Source of the DNA: Desulfobacterales bacterium
GTDB taxonomy: Bacteria > Desulfobacterota > Desulfobacteria > Desulfobacterales > UBA5852
Assembly (NCBI GenBank): GCA_030066455.1
Contig: JASJBQ010000221.1
Span: 1-8,101 of the forward strand
Direction of reading: 5' to 3'
Length of the DNA: 8,101 nucleotides
Below, one piece after another: positions 1 through 5,072 of this stretch. Positions within the stretch are counted from its first letter, which is position 1, and every line of letters starts with the position of its first letter. Both the position numbers and the translations under genes were made by a program. The notes under the pieces are model-generated. The model saw only the letters and a list, made by a program, of their open reading frames with translations, did no database searches and had not been told where the DNA came from.

Positions 1-416
1 GGGGAAGAGGGCACACAGGAGGGCAGGGTGAAAAAAAACTGCAATGGCTGCCCTTCGGTGGCCGCCAGCATGTAGTCGAGCCCGGCGGTACCCATGACGT
101 TGGCGATTTCGTGGGGATCGGCCATCACCGCGGTGGTGCCGTGGGGCAGCACGGCCCGGGCATATTCGGACGGCACCGCCATGGCGCTCTCGATATGGAT
201 GTGGGCATCGATAAAGCCCGGCGCCACGAAGCGGTTGCCAAGGTCGCGGGTGCGGGTGGCCCGCCGCGGCCCGAACCCGGCGATCGTGCCATCGGCGATG
301 GCGATGTCGGTGGGCACGATTTCCCCGGAATAGACATTGATCACGCGGGTGTTGGTGAGCAGCAGGTCGGCGGGGCGGTCGCCCCGGGCGGCGGCCAGCA
401 GGTTTTCAGCGTTCAT
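1..416 (-). CDS. ade: Adenine deaminase, N-terminal part (cut by window edge)
   Basis: Converts adenine to hypoxanthine plus ammonia in purine salvage; cytosolic metal-dependent amidohydrolase. Reading leftwards from the ATG at 416-414, 138 codons are present with no stop, so the C-terminal three quarters or so lie outside the window (family members are usually about 550-600 aa). Visible hallmarks are the start MNAENLLAAARGD, the beta-sandwich strand with NVYSGEI (residues 27-33), the metal-binding HIHIES (H72 and H74), ARAVLPHGTT (about 86-95), the very characteristic ADPHEIANV (99-107), and LPSCVPSS (131-138). The ADPHEIAN and LPSCVP blocks distinguish adenine deaminase from the neighbouring MTA/SAH deaminases. 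The start overlaps the end of the upstream deaminase gene by 11 bp and has a strong ribosome binding site inside that gene, so translation is probably coupled. A run of eight T in the coding strand (31-38) encodes consecutive Phe residues near the left edge. Confidence 0.93.
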   Translation of the reverse strand, partial: MNAENLLAAARGDRPADLLLTNTRVINVYSGEIVPTDIAIADGTIAGFGPRRATRTRDLGNRFVAPGFIDAHIHIESAMAVPSEYARAVLPHGTTAVMADPHEIANVMGTAGLDYMLAATEGQPLQFFFTLPSCVPSS

Positions 417-1761
417 TCAGGCCTTCTCCTTTCTGAATCGGCTGTGCCGCGCCGGGGGCAATAACGCGTGCGACCGATGCCACCGGCTCGATCAGCGTTT
501 CCAAATCCCAACCGACGAGGTCGCGGTGGCGCACGCGGATCCGTCCGTCCACGATGGTGTCGCAGACACAGTCGGCCCCGGCGGCGTAAACGGCCTGGGA
601 GACCGGGTTGAACATCGGCCGCAGTCGGGGGTGGCGGCTGTCGAGAATGATGATGTCGGCCCGCTTGCCGACTTCCAGCGATCCCACGACCTCGCCCAGA
701 CCGATGGCGCGGGCCCCGTCGATGGTGGCCATTTGCAACGCCGTTGCGGCCGGCACCACGGTGGGGTCCCCGGCCGCCAGCTTGTGCAGTTTGGCGGCCA
801 TGTCCATTTCCCGGAAAAGGTCCTGGTTGTTGTTGCTGGCGCAGCCGTCCGTACCCAGCCCGACCGTCAGGCCGGATTCCAGGAATCGGGGCAGCGGCGC
901 GATGCCCGCCCCCAGTTTCATGTTGCTCTCGGGGCAGTGGACGATGCCCGCGCCCGCGTCCGCCGCCCGGGCGATATCGTCGGCGTCCATCCATACCGCG
1001 TGAACCAGCAGGGTATCGGGATCGAGCAGACCCAGATGATCGAGATGGGCTACGGGCGAGCGGCCGTACTGGTCCTGAATCCGGCGGACCTCGTCGCGGG
1101 TTTCGGCGGCGTGGATCTGAAACAGAATACCCGCCGCCCGCGCGATGGCCTTGGCCTCACGGAGCGTTTCCGGGCCGCAGGTGTAGGGGGCATGGCAAAA
1201 GATCGAGGGGGCGATCGTTGGCATTTTGTCTGCCCAGCGATCGACGAATGCCTGCGCGACCGAGAGGTTGCGGGACGGGTCGTCGACGCCGGGCGCCGGA
1301 AAATCGACGACGCCTTGTCCCAGAACGGCGCGCAGCCCCATGTCGTTCACGGCGGCGGCCACCCGGTCTTCCCAAAAATAGCCGTCGCAGCAGGTGGTGA
1401 CGCCGCCCAGCAGAAGTTCGGCGCAGGCCAGGCGTGCCGCCGCATGCACGTTCTCGGGCGTGGCAAAGGCGGCCTCAGCCGGGAAGATGTGGTCGTTCAG
1501 CCAGGTCATGAGGGGCAGGTCGTCGGCCAGCCCGCGGAAAAGGATCATCGGCAGGTGGGTATGGGCGTTGACCAGTCCGGGCATGACCATGCCGCCCTTG
1601 GCATCGATCGTTTCCGCGGCGGCGGGAAGCGGCAGGTCTTTCCGGCACGGGCCCAGGGCGGCGATGGCGCCGTCGCGAACGGCCAGCCAGGCGTCGGTCA
1701 GGACGGCACGCGCGGGATTTAAAGTCACGAACGTACCGCCGTGAATCAGGAGATCGTACAT
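406..1761 (-). CDS. mtaD: MTA/SAH deaminase-type amidohydrolase, copy 2 of a tandem pair
   Basis: Predicted cytosolic metal-dependent hydrolase (451 aa) of the 5-methylthioadenosine / S-adenosylhomocysteine deaminase branch of the ATZ/TRZ amidohydrolases. It would deaminate the adenine ring of MTA, SAH or related nucleosides to inosine forms. Visible motifs: N-terminal beta-sandwich, NAHTH metal site (H67, H69), FRGLADDLPLMTWL (75-88) and a TTCCDGYF segment (122-129). Then come IHAAET (H217, E220), VHAVWMD (H254), HCPESNMKL (H275) and GTDGCASNN with the catalytic or metal Asp D305. All key residues of the family are present and length is normal. The ATG at 1761 follows the stop of the upstream paralogue by 15 bp; no strong Shine-Dalgarno is seen there, only a GGA about 9 nt upstream. 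The C-terminus overlaps the adenine deaminase start. Substrate is not fixed by sequence: guanine, chlorohydrolase-type or 5'-deoxyadenosine substrates remain possible, but context favours adenosine analogues. Confidence 0.88.
   Translation of the reverse strand: MYDLLIHGGTFVTLNPARAVLTDAWLAVRDGAIAALGPCRKDLPLPAAAETIDAKGGMVMPGLVNAHTHLPMILFRGLADDLPLMTWLNDHIFPAEAAFATPENVHAAARLACAELLLGGVTTCCDGYFWEDRVAAAVNDMGLRAVLGQGVVDFPAPGVDDPSRNLSVAQAFVDRWADKMPTIAPSIFCHAPYTCGPETLREAKAIARAAGILFQIHAAETRDEVRRIQDQYGRSPVAHLDHLGLLDPDTLLVHAVWMDADDIARAADAGAGIVHCPESNMKLGAGIAPLPRFLESGLTVGLGTDGCASNNNQDLFREMDMAAKLHKLAAGDPTVVPAATALQMATIDGARAIGLGEVVGSLEVGKRADIIILDSRHPRLRPMFNPVSQAVYAAGADCVCDTIVDGRIRVRHRDLVGWDLETLIEPVASVARVIAPGAAQPIQKGEGLNER
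422..430 (-). promoter_or_regulatory. Ribosome binding site of the adenine deaminase gene
   Basis: On the minus strand AGGAGAAGG lies 5 nt upstream of the ATG at 416 (9 nt if only AGGAG is counted). It sits inside the last codons of the preceding deaminase gene and supports the 11-bp overlapping start rather than a later one. Confidence 0.7.
1483..1538. repeat. Conserved DNA block in the tandem deaminases, copy 2 (pairs with 2809-2864)
   Basis: This 56-bp stretch covers the codons for the LADDLPLMTWLNDHIF region and differs from 2809-2864 at only about 5 positions by eye. The copies lie 1326 bp apart in the same orientation. It reflects conserved coding sequence after gene duplication and is not a mobile repeat. 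Confidence 0.75.
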
Positions 1762-1776
1762 GCGAATGGTCCGGTA

Positions 1777-3090
1777 TCAGTTGCGGGCACCGATCTCCAG
1801 GGCCAGGCGGGCCACGCGGTCCATGACCGTCTCGACGTCCATGGCGGTCAGCCGGCGCGCCTCCACCAGGACGCGTCCGCCGACGATGGTGGTGGTCACG
1901 TCGCCGCCGCGGGCGGCGTACACCAGATGGGAGGCCGGGTGGTAAAAAGGGGTCAGGTGGGGTTGGCGAATGTCGATCACGATCAGGTCGGCCATTTTGC
2001 CGACCTCGAGCGAACCGATCCGATCGTCCAGACCCAGGGCCCGGGCGCCATCGATGGTGGCCATGCGCAGCACGGCCTCCGCCTTGACGGCCGTGGGGTC
2101 GAGGGTGGCCACCTTGTGCAGTTTGGCGGCCGTATCCATCTCGCTCAGCATGTCGAGGTCGTTGTTGCTGGCGCACCCGTCGGTGCCCAGCGCCACGCAG
2201 ATGCCGCGTGCGAGCAGTTCGGGCACCGGGGCGATGCCCGAGGCCAGTTTCATGTTGCTTTCCGGGTTGTGGACCACCTTGACGTCGCCGGCGGCCAGCA
2301 GATCCATGTCGGCCCCGTCCAAAGCGACGCAGTGGCAGGCCAGCAGATTGGGCGCCAGCACCCCGAGATCCGCCAGGTGCTGGACCGGGGAGCGGCCATA
2401 GCGCTCCTTGATCGTCTTGACTTCGCTGGCGGTCTCGGAAACGTGGATGACCAGGGGAATGGCATGCCTGCCGGCCAGTTCGGCCGCCTGGCGCAGGAGA
2501 TCGGGGGCGCACAGGTAGGGCGAGTGCGGCTCGACCGCAATGGTGACCAGCGGATCGCGGCGCCATTTGTCGATCAGCATTTCGGTGTAGCGGAACCCTT
2601 CTTCGATGGGCCCGTAGTTGGGAGAGGGAAAGTCGTACAGCACTTCGCCCACCACAGCCCGCATGCCGGCGGCGTGCGCCGCCTCGGCCACGGCGTCCTC
2701 GAAAAGGTACATGTCGCAGAAGCAGGTGGTGCCGGAGAGCAGCATTTCGGCGCAGGCCAGGAGGCTGCCCAGATGCACGTGCTCGGCCTTGAGCCGGGCC
2801 TCCGCCGGGAAAATGTGGTCGTTCAGCCAGGTCATCAGGGGAAGATCGTCGGCCAGGCCGCGGAAACAGGTCATGGCGGCGTGGGTGTGGGCATTCACCA
2901 GCCCGGGCATGACGAGACCGCCCCGGGCGTCGATCTCGCGCTCGGCCTGCCATGCCGCCGCCCCGACGGCCGGACCCACGGCAGCGATCCGGTCGCCCCT
3001 GACGGCGACAAAGCCGTCCGGGTAGGCGTTGCCGTCGTTGTCCAGGGTGAGGACCCATCCGTTTTTGATGACTAAATCGGCGCTATTCAT
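1777..3090 (-). CDS. mtaD: MTA/SAH deaminase-type amidohydrolase, copy 1 of a tandem pair
   Basis: Predicted 5-methylthioadenosine / S-adenosylhomocysteine deaminase (437 aa), clearly paralogous to the next gene downstream. The metal and catalytic set is complete: NAHTH (H68, H70), FRGLADDLPLMTWL (76-89), IHVSET (H216, E219), HCVALDGAD (H253), HNPESNMKLASG (H274) and LGTDGCASNN (D304). The C-terminal GSLEVGKMADLIVID closes the beta-sandwich typical of the superfamily. The two copies share most of the catalytic core but differ in the loops that follow the DFP motif (153-155) and in the metal-site flank (CDMYLF here, CDGYFW in the other copy), so specificity may have diverged. The ATG at 3090 overlaps the phosphorylase stop by 8 bp. 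The only upstream GGAG is 13 nt away, so coupling to the preceding gene probably drives initiation. This copy resembles the bacterial and archaeal MtaD/DadD core slightly more than its sister (inference). Confidence 0.9.
   Translation of the reverse strand: MNSADLVIKNGWVLTLDNDGNAYPDGFVAVRGDRIAAVGPAVGAAAWQAEREIDARGGLVMPGLVNAHTHAAMTCFRGLADDLPLMTWLNDHIFPAEARLKAEHVHLGSLLACAEMLLSGTTCFCDMYLFEDAVAEAAHAAGMRAVVGEVLYDFPSPNYGPIEEGFRYTEMLIDKWRRDPLVTIAVEPHSPYLCAPDLLRQAAELAGRHAIPLVIHVSETASEVKTIKERYGRSPVQHLADLGVLAPNLLACHCVALDGADMDLLAAGDVKVVHNPESNMKLASGIAPVPELLARGICVALGTDGCASNNDLDMLSEMDTAAKLHKVATLDPTAVKAEAVLRMATIDGARALGLDDRIGSLEVGKMADLIVIDIRQPHLTPFYHPASHLVYAARGGDVTTTIVGGRVLVEARRLTAMDVETVMDRVARLALEIGARN
2809..2864. 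repeat. Conserved DNA block in the tandem deaminases, copy 1 (pairs with 1483-1538)
   Basis: Partner of the block at 1483-1538, with about 51 of 56 bases identical by eye. It is a potential site for homologous recombination between the two deaminase genes. Confidence 0.75.
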
Positions 3091-3916
3091 CGGTCGGTAA
3101 TTTCTCCAGGATGGCGATCATGAGCTGTTTCAGCCGCGGGGCGGTCCGGTCCGCCACGGCAATGATGTCTTCCACTGTCGCGGGTGCCGGTGCATCCGGA
3201 TCGGCGATATTGGTGATGACGGAAAGCCCCAGAATGCGCAGGCCGGCGTGCACCGCGGCGATGACTTCCTGAACGGTGGAAAGCCCGACGGCATCGGTGC
3301 CGATGGTGCGCAGAAAGCGCAGTTCGGCCGGGGTTTCCAGCGAAGGTCCTTTGAGGCCGGTGTAGACGCCGGAGGCCAGGGGCAGCCCGAGGTCCCGGGC
3401 GACGGTGCGGGCGCGGTCGATGAGTTCCGGGTCGTATACGCGGCTCATGTCCGGAAAGCGCAGACCCCTGTCCGGACGGTTGGGCCCCACCAGCGGATTT
3501 TCGCCGGTCAGGTTGATGTGGTCGGTGATCAGCATGATGTCGCCGGCCCGGTGGTTCGGGTTGAGACCGCCGGCCGCGTTGGTGACCAGGAGGAATCGGG
3601 CGCCGAGACGTTGCAGGACCCGTACCGGAAAGGTGACCTCACGGGGGCTGTAGCCCTCGTAGAGATGAAAACGGCCCTGAAAAGCGGCCACCGGGCGGTC
3701 CTGCAACCGGCCCAGCAGGAGCCGTCCGCGATGGCTTTCAACCGTGGAACTCGGGAAATGAGGAATTTCGTCGTAGTCCAGGCTGTGAAGAACATCGATG
3801 GCTTCGGCTAAGTCGCCCAGCCCGGTACCCGTCAGGAGACCGGCGACGGGTTGCAGCGGGCCGCGATCGTGGATATAGGCCGCGGCCGCATCGACTTGTT
3901 TCCAGAATTCCGGCAT
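3083..3916 (-). CDS. punA: Purine nucleoside phosphorylase, trimeric PNP-I type
   Basis: Phosphorolyses purine (2'-deoxy)nucleosides to free base and pentose 1-phosphate; cytosolic, 277 aa, normal for the family. Motifs in order: phosphate loop GLLTGTGLG (26-34, with Thr31 where Ser is usual), VESHRGRL (59-66), GRFHLYEGY (81-89, His84 is the phosphate/ribose-site His), TNAAGGLNP (112-120), SGVYTGLKGPSLET (182-195, Glu194 binds purine N1), GLSTVQEV (211-218) and SVITN (232-236, Asn236 binds the base). Asn rather than Asp at that last position points to 6-oxopurines (inosine, guanosine) instead of an adenine-specific MTA phosphorylase. That fits the two deaminases downstream, which would supply inosine-type nucleosides, possibly including methylthioinosine. 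First gene of the operon: a sigma70-like promoter lies about 114 bp upstream of its ATG, and GGGAAGA sits 9 nt before the start. The next gene overlaps its stop by 8 bp. Confidence 0.92.
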   Translation of the reverse strand: MPEFWKQVDAAAAYIHDRGPLQPVAGLLTGTGLGDLAEAIDVLHSLDYDEIPHFPSSTVESHRGRLLLGRLQDRPVAAFQGRFHLYEGYSPREVTFPVRVLQRLGARFLLVTNAAGGLNPNHRAGDIMLITDHINLTGENPLVGPNRPDRGLRFPDMSRVYDPELIDRARTVARDLGLPLASGVYTGLKGPSLETPAELRFLRTIGTDAVGLSTVQEVIAAVHAGLRILGLSVITNIADPDAPAPATVEDIIAVADRTAPRLKQLMIAILEKLPTDE

Positions 3917-3925
3917 GGCATTGGA

Positions 3926-3932
3926 TCTTCCC
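3926..3932 (-). promoter_or_regulatory. Ribosome binding site of the purine nucleoside phosphorylase gene
   Basis: On the minus strand GGGAAGA ends 9 nt before the ATG at 3916, which supports that ATG as the start. It follows a GC-rich CCCGGGGCCCGG-type stretch that could partly occlude it in the mRNA. Confidence 0.5.
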
Positions 3933-3997
3933 GGGGCCCGGTCACCGCCGTTTTGACGGGTACCGCCCCTGTCAGGCAGCTTGCCGCATGGTGCCGG

Positions 3998-4009
3998 TCC
4001 GCCGGCGGA
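3998..4009. promoter_or_regulatory. 12-bp perfect palindrome in the leader of the purine operon
   Basis: TCCGCCGGCGGA is its own reverse complement and lies about 20 bp downstream of the inferred transcription start at about 4030. It could be an operator half of a dimeric repressor, but GC-only palindromes arise easily by chance in DNA this GC-rich. Confidence 0.25.
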
Positions 4010-4036
4010 GGAATCCGGTGCGGGCCGTCAGCGTGT

Positions 4037-4065
4037 CCTATAGACCAGCGGGGGGGGACCGTCAA
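4037..4065 (-). promoter_or_regulatory. Sigma70-type promoter of the purine salvage operon
   Basis: On the minus strand TTGACG (4065-4060) and TATAGG (4042-4037) are separated by exactly 17 bp. The -35 box matches the consensus at 5 of 6 positions and the -10 box at 4 of 6. Transcription would begin near 4030 and run into the phosphorylase gene. The spacer contains eight consecutive C. This is by far the best promoter match in the region. Confidence 0.55.
4050..4057. repeat. G8/C8 homopolymer inside the promoter spacer
   Basis: Eight consecutive G on the plus strand fall wholly between the -35 and -10 elements of the leftward promoter. Tracts of this kind can change length by replication slippage, which would alter the 17-bp spacing. 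Confidence 0.9.
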
Positions 4066-4110
4066 CCCGACCCCGCACAGGATGCGGCCCTGGCGTGTCG
4101 TGATTAGACC

Positions 4111-4138
4111 TTGCCCGCGCTAACCGATTATGTTAAAT
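4111..4138 (+). promoter_or_regulatory. Weak candidate promoter of the nuoE operon
   Basis: TTGCCC (4111-4116) and TTAAAT (4133-4138) are 16 bp apart, each matching the sigma70 consensus at 4 of 6 positions. This is the most AT-rich part upstream of nuoE and the position is reasonable, about 50 bp before the start codon. The match is weak and another sigma factor or an activator could be involved. Confidence 0.22.
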
Positions 4139-4176
4139 CAAAATCCTTCGCATACCCTAACCGGATCTCAGCTTGT

Positions 4177-4180
4177 GGAG
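4177..4180 (+). promoter_or_regulatory. Ribosome binding site that fixes the nuoE start
   Basis: GGAG lies 7 nt before the ATG at 4188. An in-frame TTG at 4173 would overlap this site, so the ATG at 4188 is preferred. Confidence 0.75.
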
Positions 4181-4187
4181 ACTGCCT

Positions 4188-4682
4188 ATGAGCCCCGCAT
4201 TCCGCCCCGAGCATCCCGATATCGACCCGGACATGTGGACCCAGATCGACGCCATCATTGCCGCCAACCGGTTTGTCAAAGGGTCGGTGATCGCGGTCCT
4301 GAGACAGTGCCAGGACGCCGTTGGTTACTTGCCGGTGGAACTGATGGAGTATATCGCCGGCGGCATGAACCTGGCCCGCAGCGACGTCTACGGCGTCGCT
4401 TCTTTTTATGCCCTCTTTTCTTTCGAGCCCAAAGGCCGTCACACCCTCAAGGTGTGCACGGGGACGGCCTGTTACGTCAAGGGGATCAAGGAAATCATCA
4501 CGCGCATCTGCAACGAATACGACATGGAGGAAGGCGGCACGTCACCCGACATGCGCTTTACCCTGGAGCCGGTTCGTTGCCTTGGGGCCTGTGGTCTGGC
4601 GCCGGTCATGGTCATCGGCAACGACACCCATGGTGATGTCAGCTCCGACAAAGTGGTCGATATCCTCCATCATTACGAATAA
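4188..4682 (+). CDS. nuoE: NuoE-like [2Fe-2S] subunit of a soluble NADH-dependent oxidoreductase (HymA/HndA/HydC type)
   Basis: Small electron-carrying subunit (164 aa) that partners a NuoF-type flavoprotein in complex I-like NADH modules, NAD-linked formate dehydrogenases and bifurcating hydrogenases; cytoplasmic. An N-terminal helical region (1-75) contains VGYLP and the DVYGVASFYALF segment usual for the family. The thioredoxin-like domain carries the [2Fe-2S] ligands C90 and C95 (CTGTAC) and C131 and C135 (CLGAC, followed by GLAPVM). Length equals the normal 150-170 aa. The start at 4188 is chosen for its GGAG spacing. It is the first gene of a plus-strand operon, 18 bp ahead of the DRTGG gene, and its electron partner NuoF lies one gene further. 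The separation from membrane complex I genes suggests a soluble or peripheral complex. Which one (hydrogenase, formate dehydrogenase or ferredoxin:NAD(P) type) cannot be decided from this gene alone. Confidence 0.93.
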   Translation: MSPAFRPEHPDIDPDMWTQIDAIIAANRFVKGSVIAVLRQCQDAVGYLPVELMEYIAGGMNLARSDVYGVASFYALFSFEPKGRHTLKVCTGTACYVKGIKEIITRICNEYDMEEGGTSPDMRFTLEPVRCLGACGLAPVMVIGNDTHGDVSSDKVVDILHHYE

Positions 4683-4700
4683 GCGCGATTTGGTGCTGGC

Positions 4701-5054
4701 ATGAAACTAAATGAAATCAAAGATATTCTGCGGGCCCGCGTGATGACGGGCGAGGAACAGCTCGACAAGAACATCGTTGCCGGCGGGGGGGCGGACATCA
4801 TGGAGGCGATCCTGTCCGCCGTGGCCAAGGACGGCCTCCTGCTCACCGGTCTGATGAGTGAGGAGGTGGTGCGCACCGCGATCATTTCCCAGGTCGGCGC
4901 GGTGGTTTTCGTGAGGGGGCAGGAACCCCCGGCCAAGATTGTCGAACAAGCGGCCAAATTCAGTCTCCCCCTGCTGGTCACCGACTACTCCATGTTTGTC
5001 TCCATCGGCAAGCTCTATATGAACGGACTGCGAGGGCTGGACGGGTCCTGGTAA
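4701..5054 (+). CDS. Stand-alone DRTGG-domain protein
   Basis: A 117-aa cytosolic protein that consists almost entirely of one DRTGG-like domain. It begins MKLNEIKDIL, has a conserved turn AGGGADIMEAIL (27-38), a strand GLLLTGLM (45-52), a VGAVVFVRGQEP strand-loop (65-76), and ends with LPLLVTDYSMFVSIGKLY (89-106). This domain is known fused to phosphotransacetylase and in CBS-linked pyrophosphatases, where it is thought to sense small molecules. Single-domain versions are found beside [FeFe]-hydrogenase and NuoEF-type genes in anaerobes. No catalytic residues or metal ligands are visible. It is placed between the two electron-transfer subunits with 18-bp gaps on each side, so it is probably co-translated and may regulate or assemble the complex (inference). 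Only a weak GGTG precedes its ATG. The domain assignment is from pattern recognition and would benefit from a profile check against Pfam DRTGG. Confidence 0.8.
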   Translation: MKLNEIKDILRARVMTGEEQLDKNIVAGGGADIMEAILSAVAKDGLLLTGLMSEEVVRTAIISQVGAVVFVRGQEPPAKIVEQAAKFSLPLLVTDYSMFVSIGKLYMNGLRGLDGSW

Positions 5055-5060
5055 CACGGG

Positions 5061-5065
5061 AAGGA
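5061..5065 (+). promoter_or_regulatory. Ribosome binding site that decides the nuoF start
   Basis: AAGGA ends 7 nt before the ATG at 5073 but only 1 nt before an in-frame ATG at 5067. The second ATG is therefore the likelier start, which shortens the protein by two residues. Confidence 0.65.
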
Positions 5066-5072
5066 AATGGCT

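Larger units (their letters stand above)
3917..4187. other. Divergent intergenic region between the purine operon and the redox operon
   Basis: 271 bp with no supported gene. It holds the leftward promoter at 4037-4065 with its roughly 114-nt leader towards the phosphorylase, a 12-bp palindrome in that leader, and a more AT-rich part (about 4120-4150) that must contain the rightward start signals for nuoE. TAACCG occurs twice (4121-4126 and 4158-4163). I see no riboswitch fold that I recognise and no terminator, which is as expected between divergent genes. Confidence 0.7.

Noticed and set aside
1475..3058. A 527-codon alternative minus-strand frame spanning both deaminases
   Set aside because: It is frame-shifted relative to both real genes, crosses their boundary and gives an Arg/Gly-rich product with no domain.
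337..3075. Two long plus-strand open frames (about 461 and 444 codons) opposite the two deaminase genes
   Set aside because: They are antisense shadows of conserved minus-strand enzymes, similar to each other only because the deaminase genes are paralogous. Their products look like biased GC-rich translations.
3974..3989. A five-codon ATG-to-TGA leader frame (MRQAA) in the phosphorylase mRNA leader
   Set aside because: No clear ribosome binding site, no regulatory codon run and no attenuator hairpin pair follow it; such short frames are expected by chance.
3917..4030. Purine riboswitch in the leader of the purine operon
   Set aside because: The leader is GC-rich and I could not find the conserved loop sequences or three-way junction of the purine aptamer.
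4126..4141. Possible Rex or FNR-type half-site in the AT-rich part upstream of nuoE (TGTTAA and ATCAA)
   Set aside because: Only half-sites match. The other half of either palindrome is absent, so a redox-regulator site cannot be claimed although it would suit the operon.
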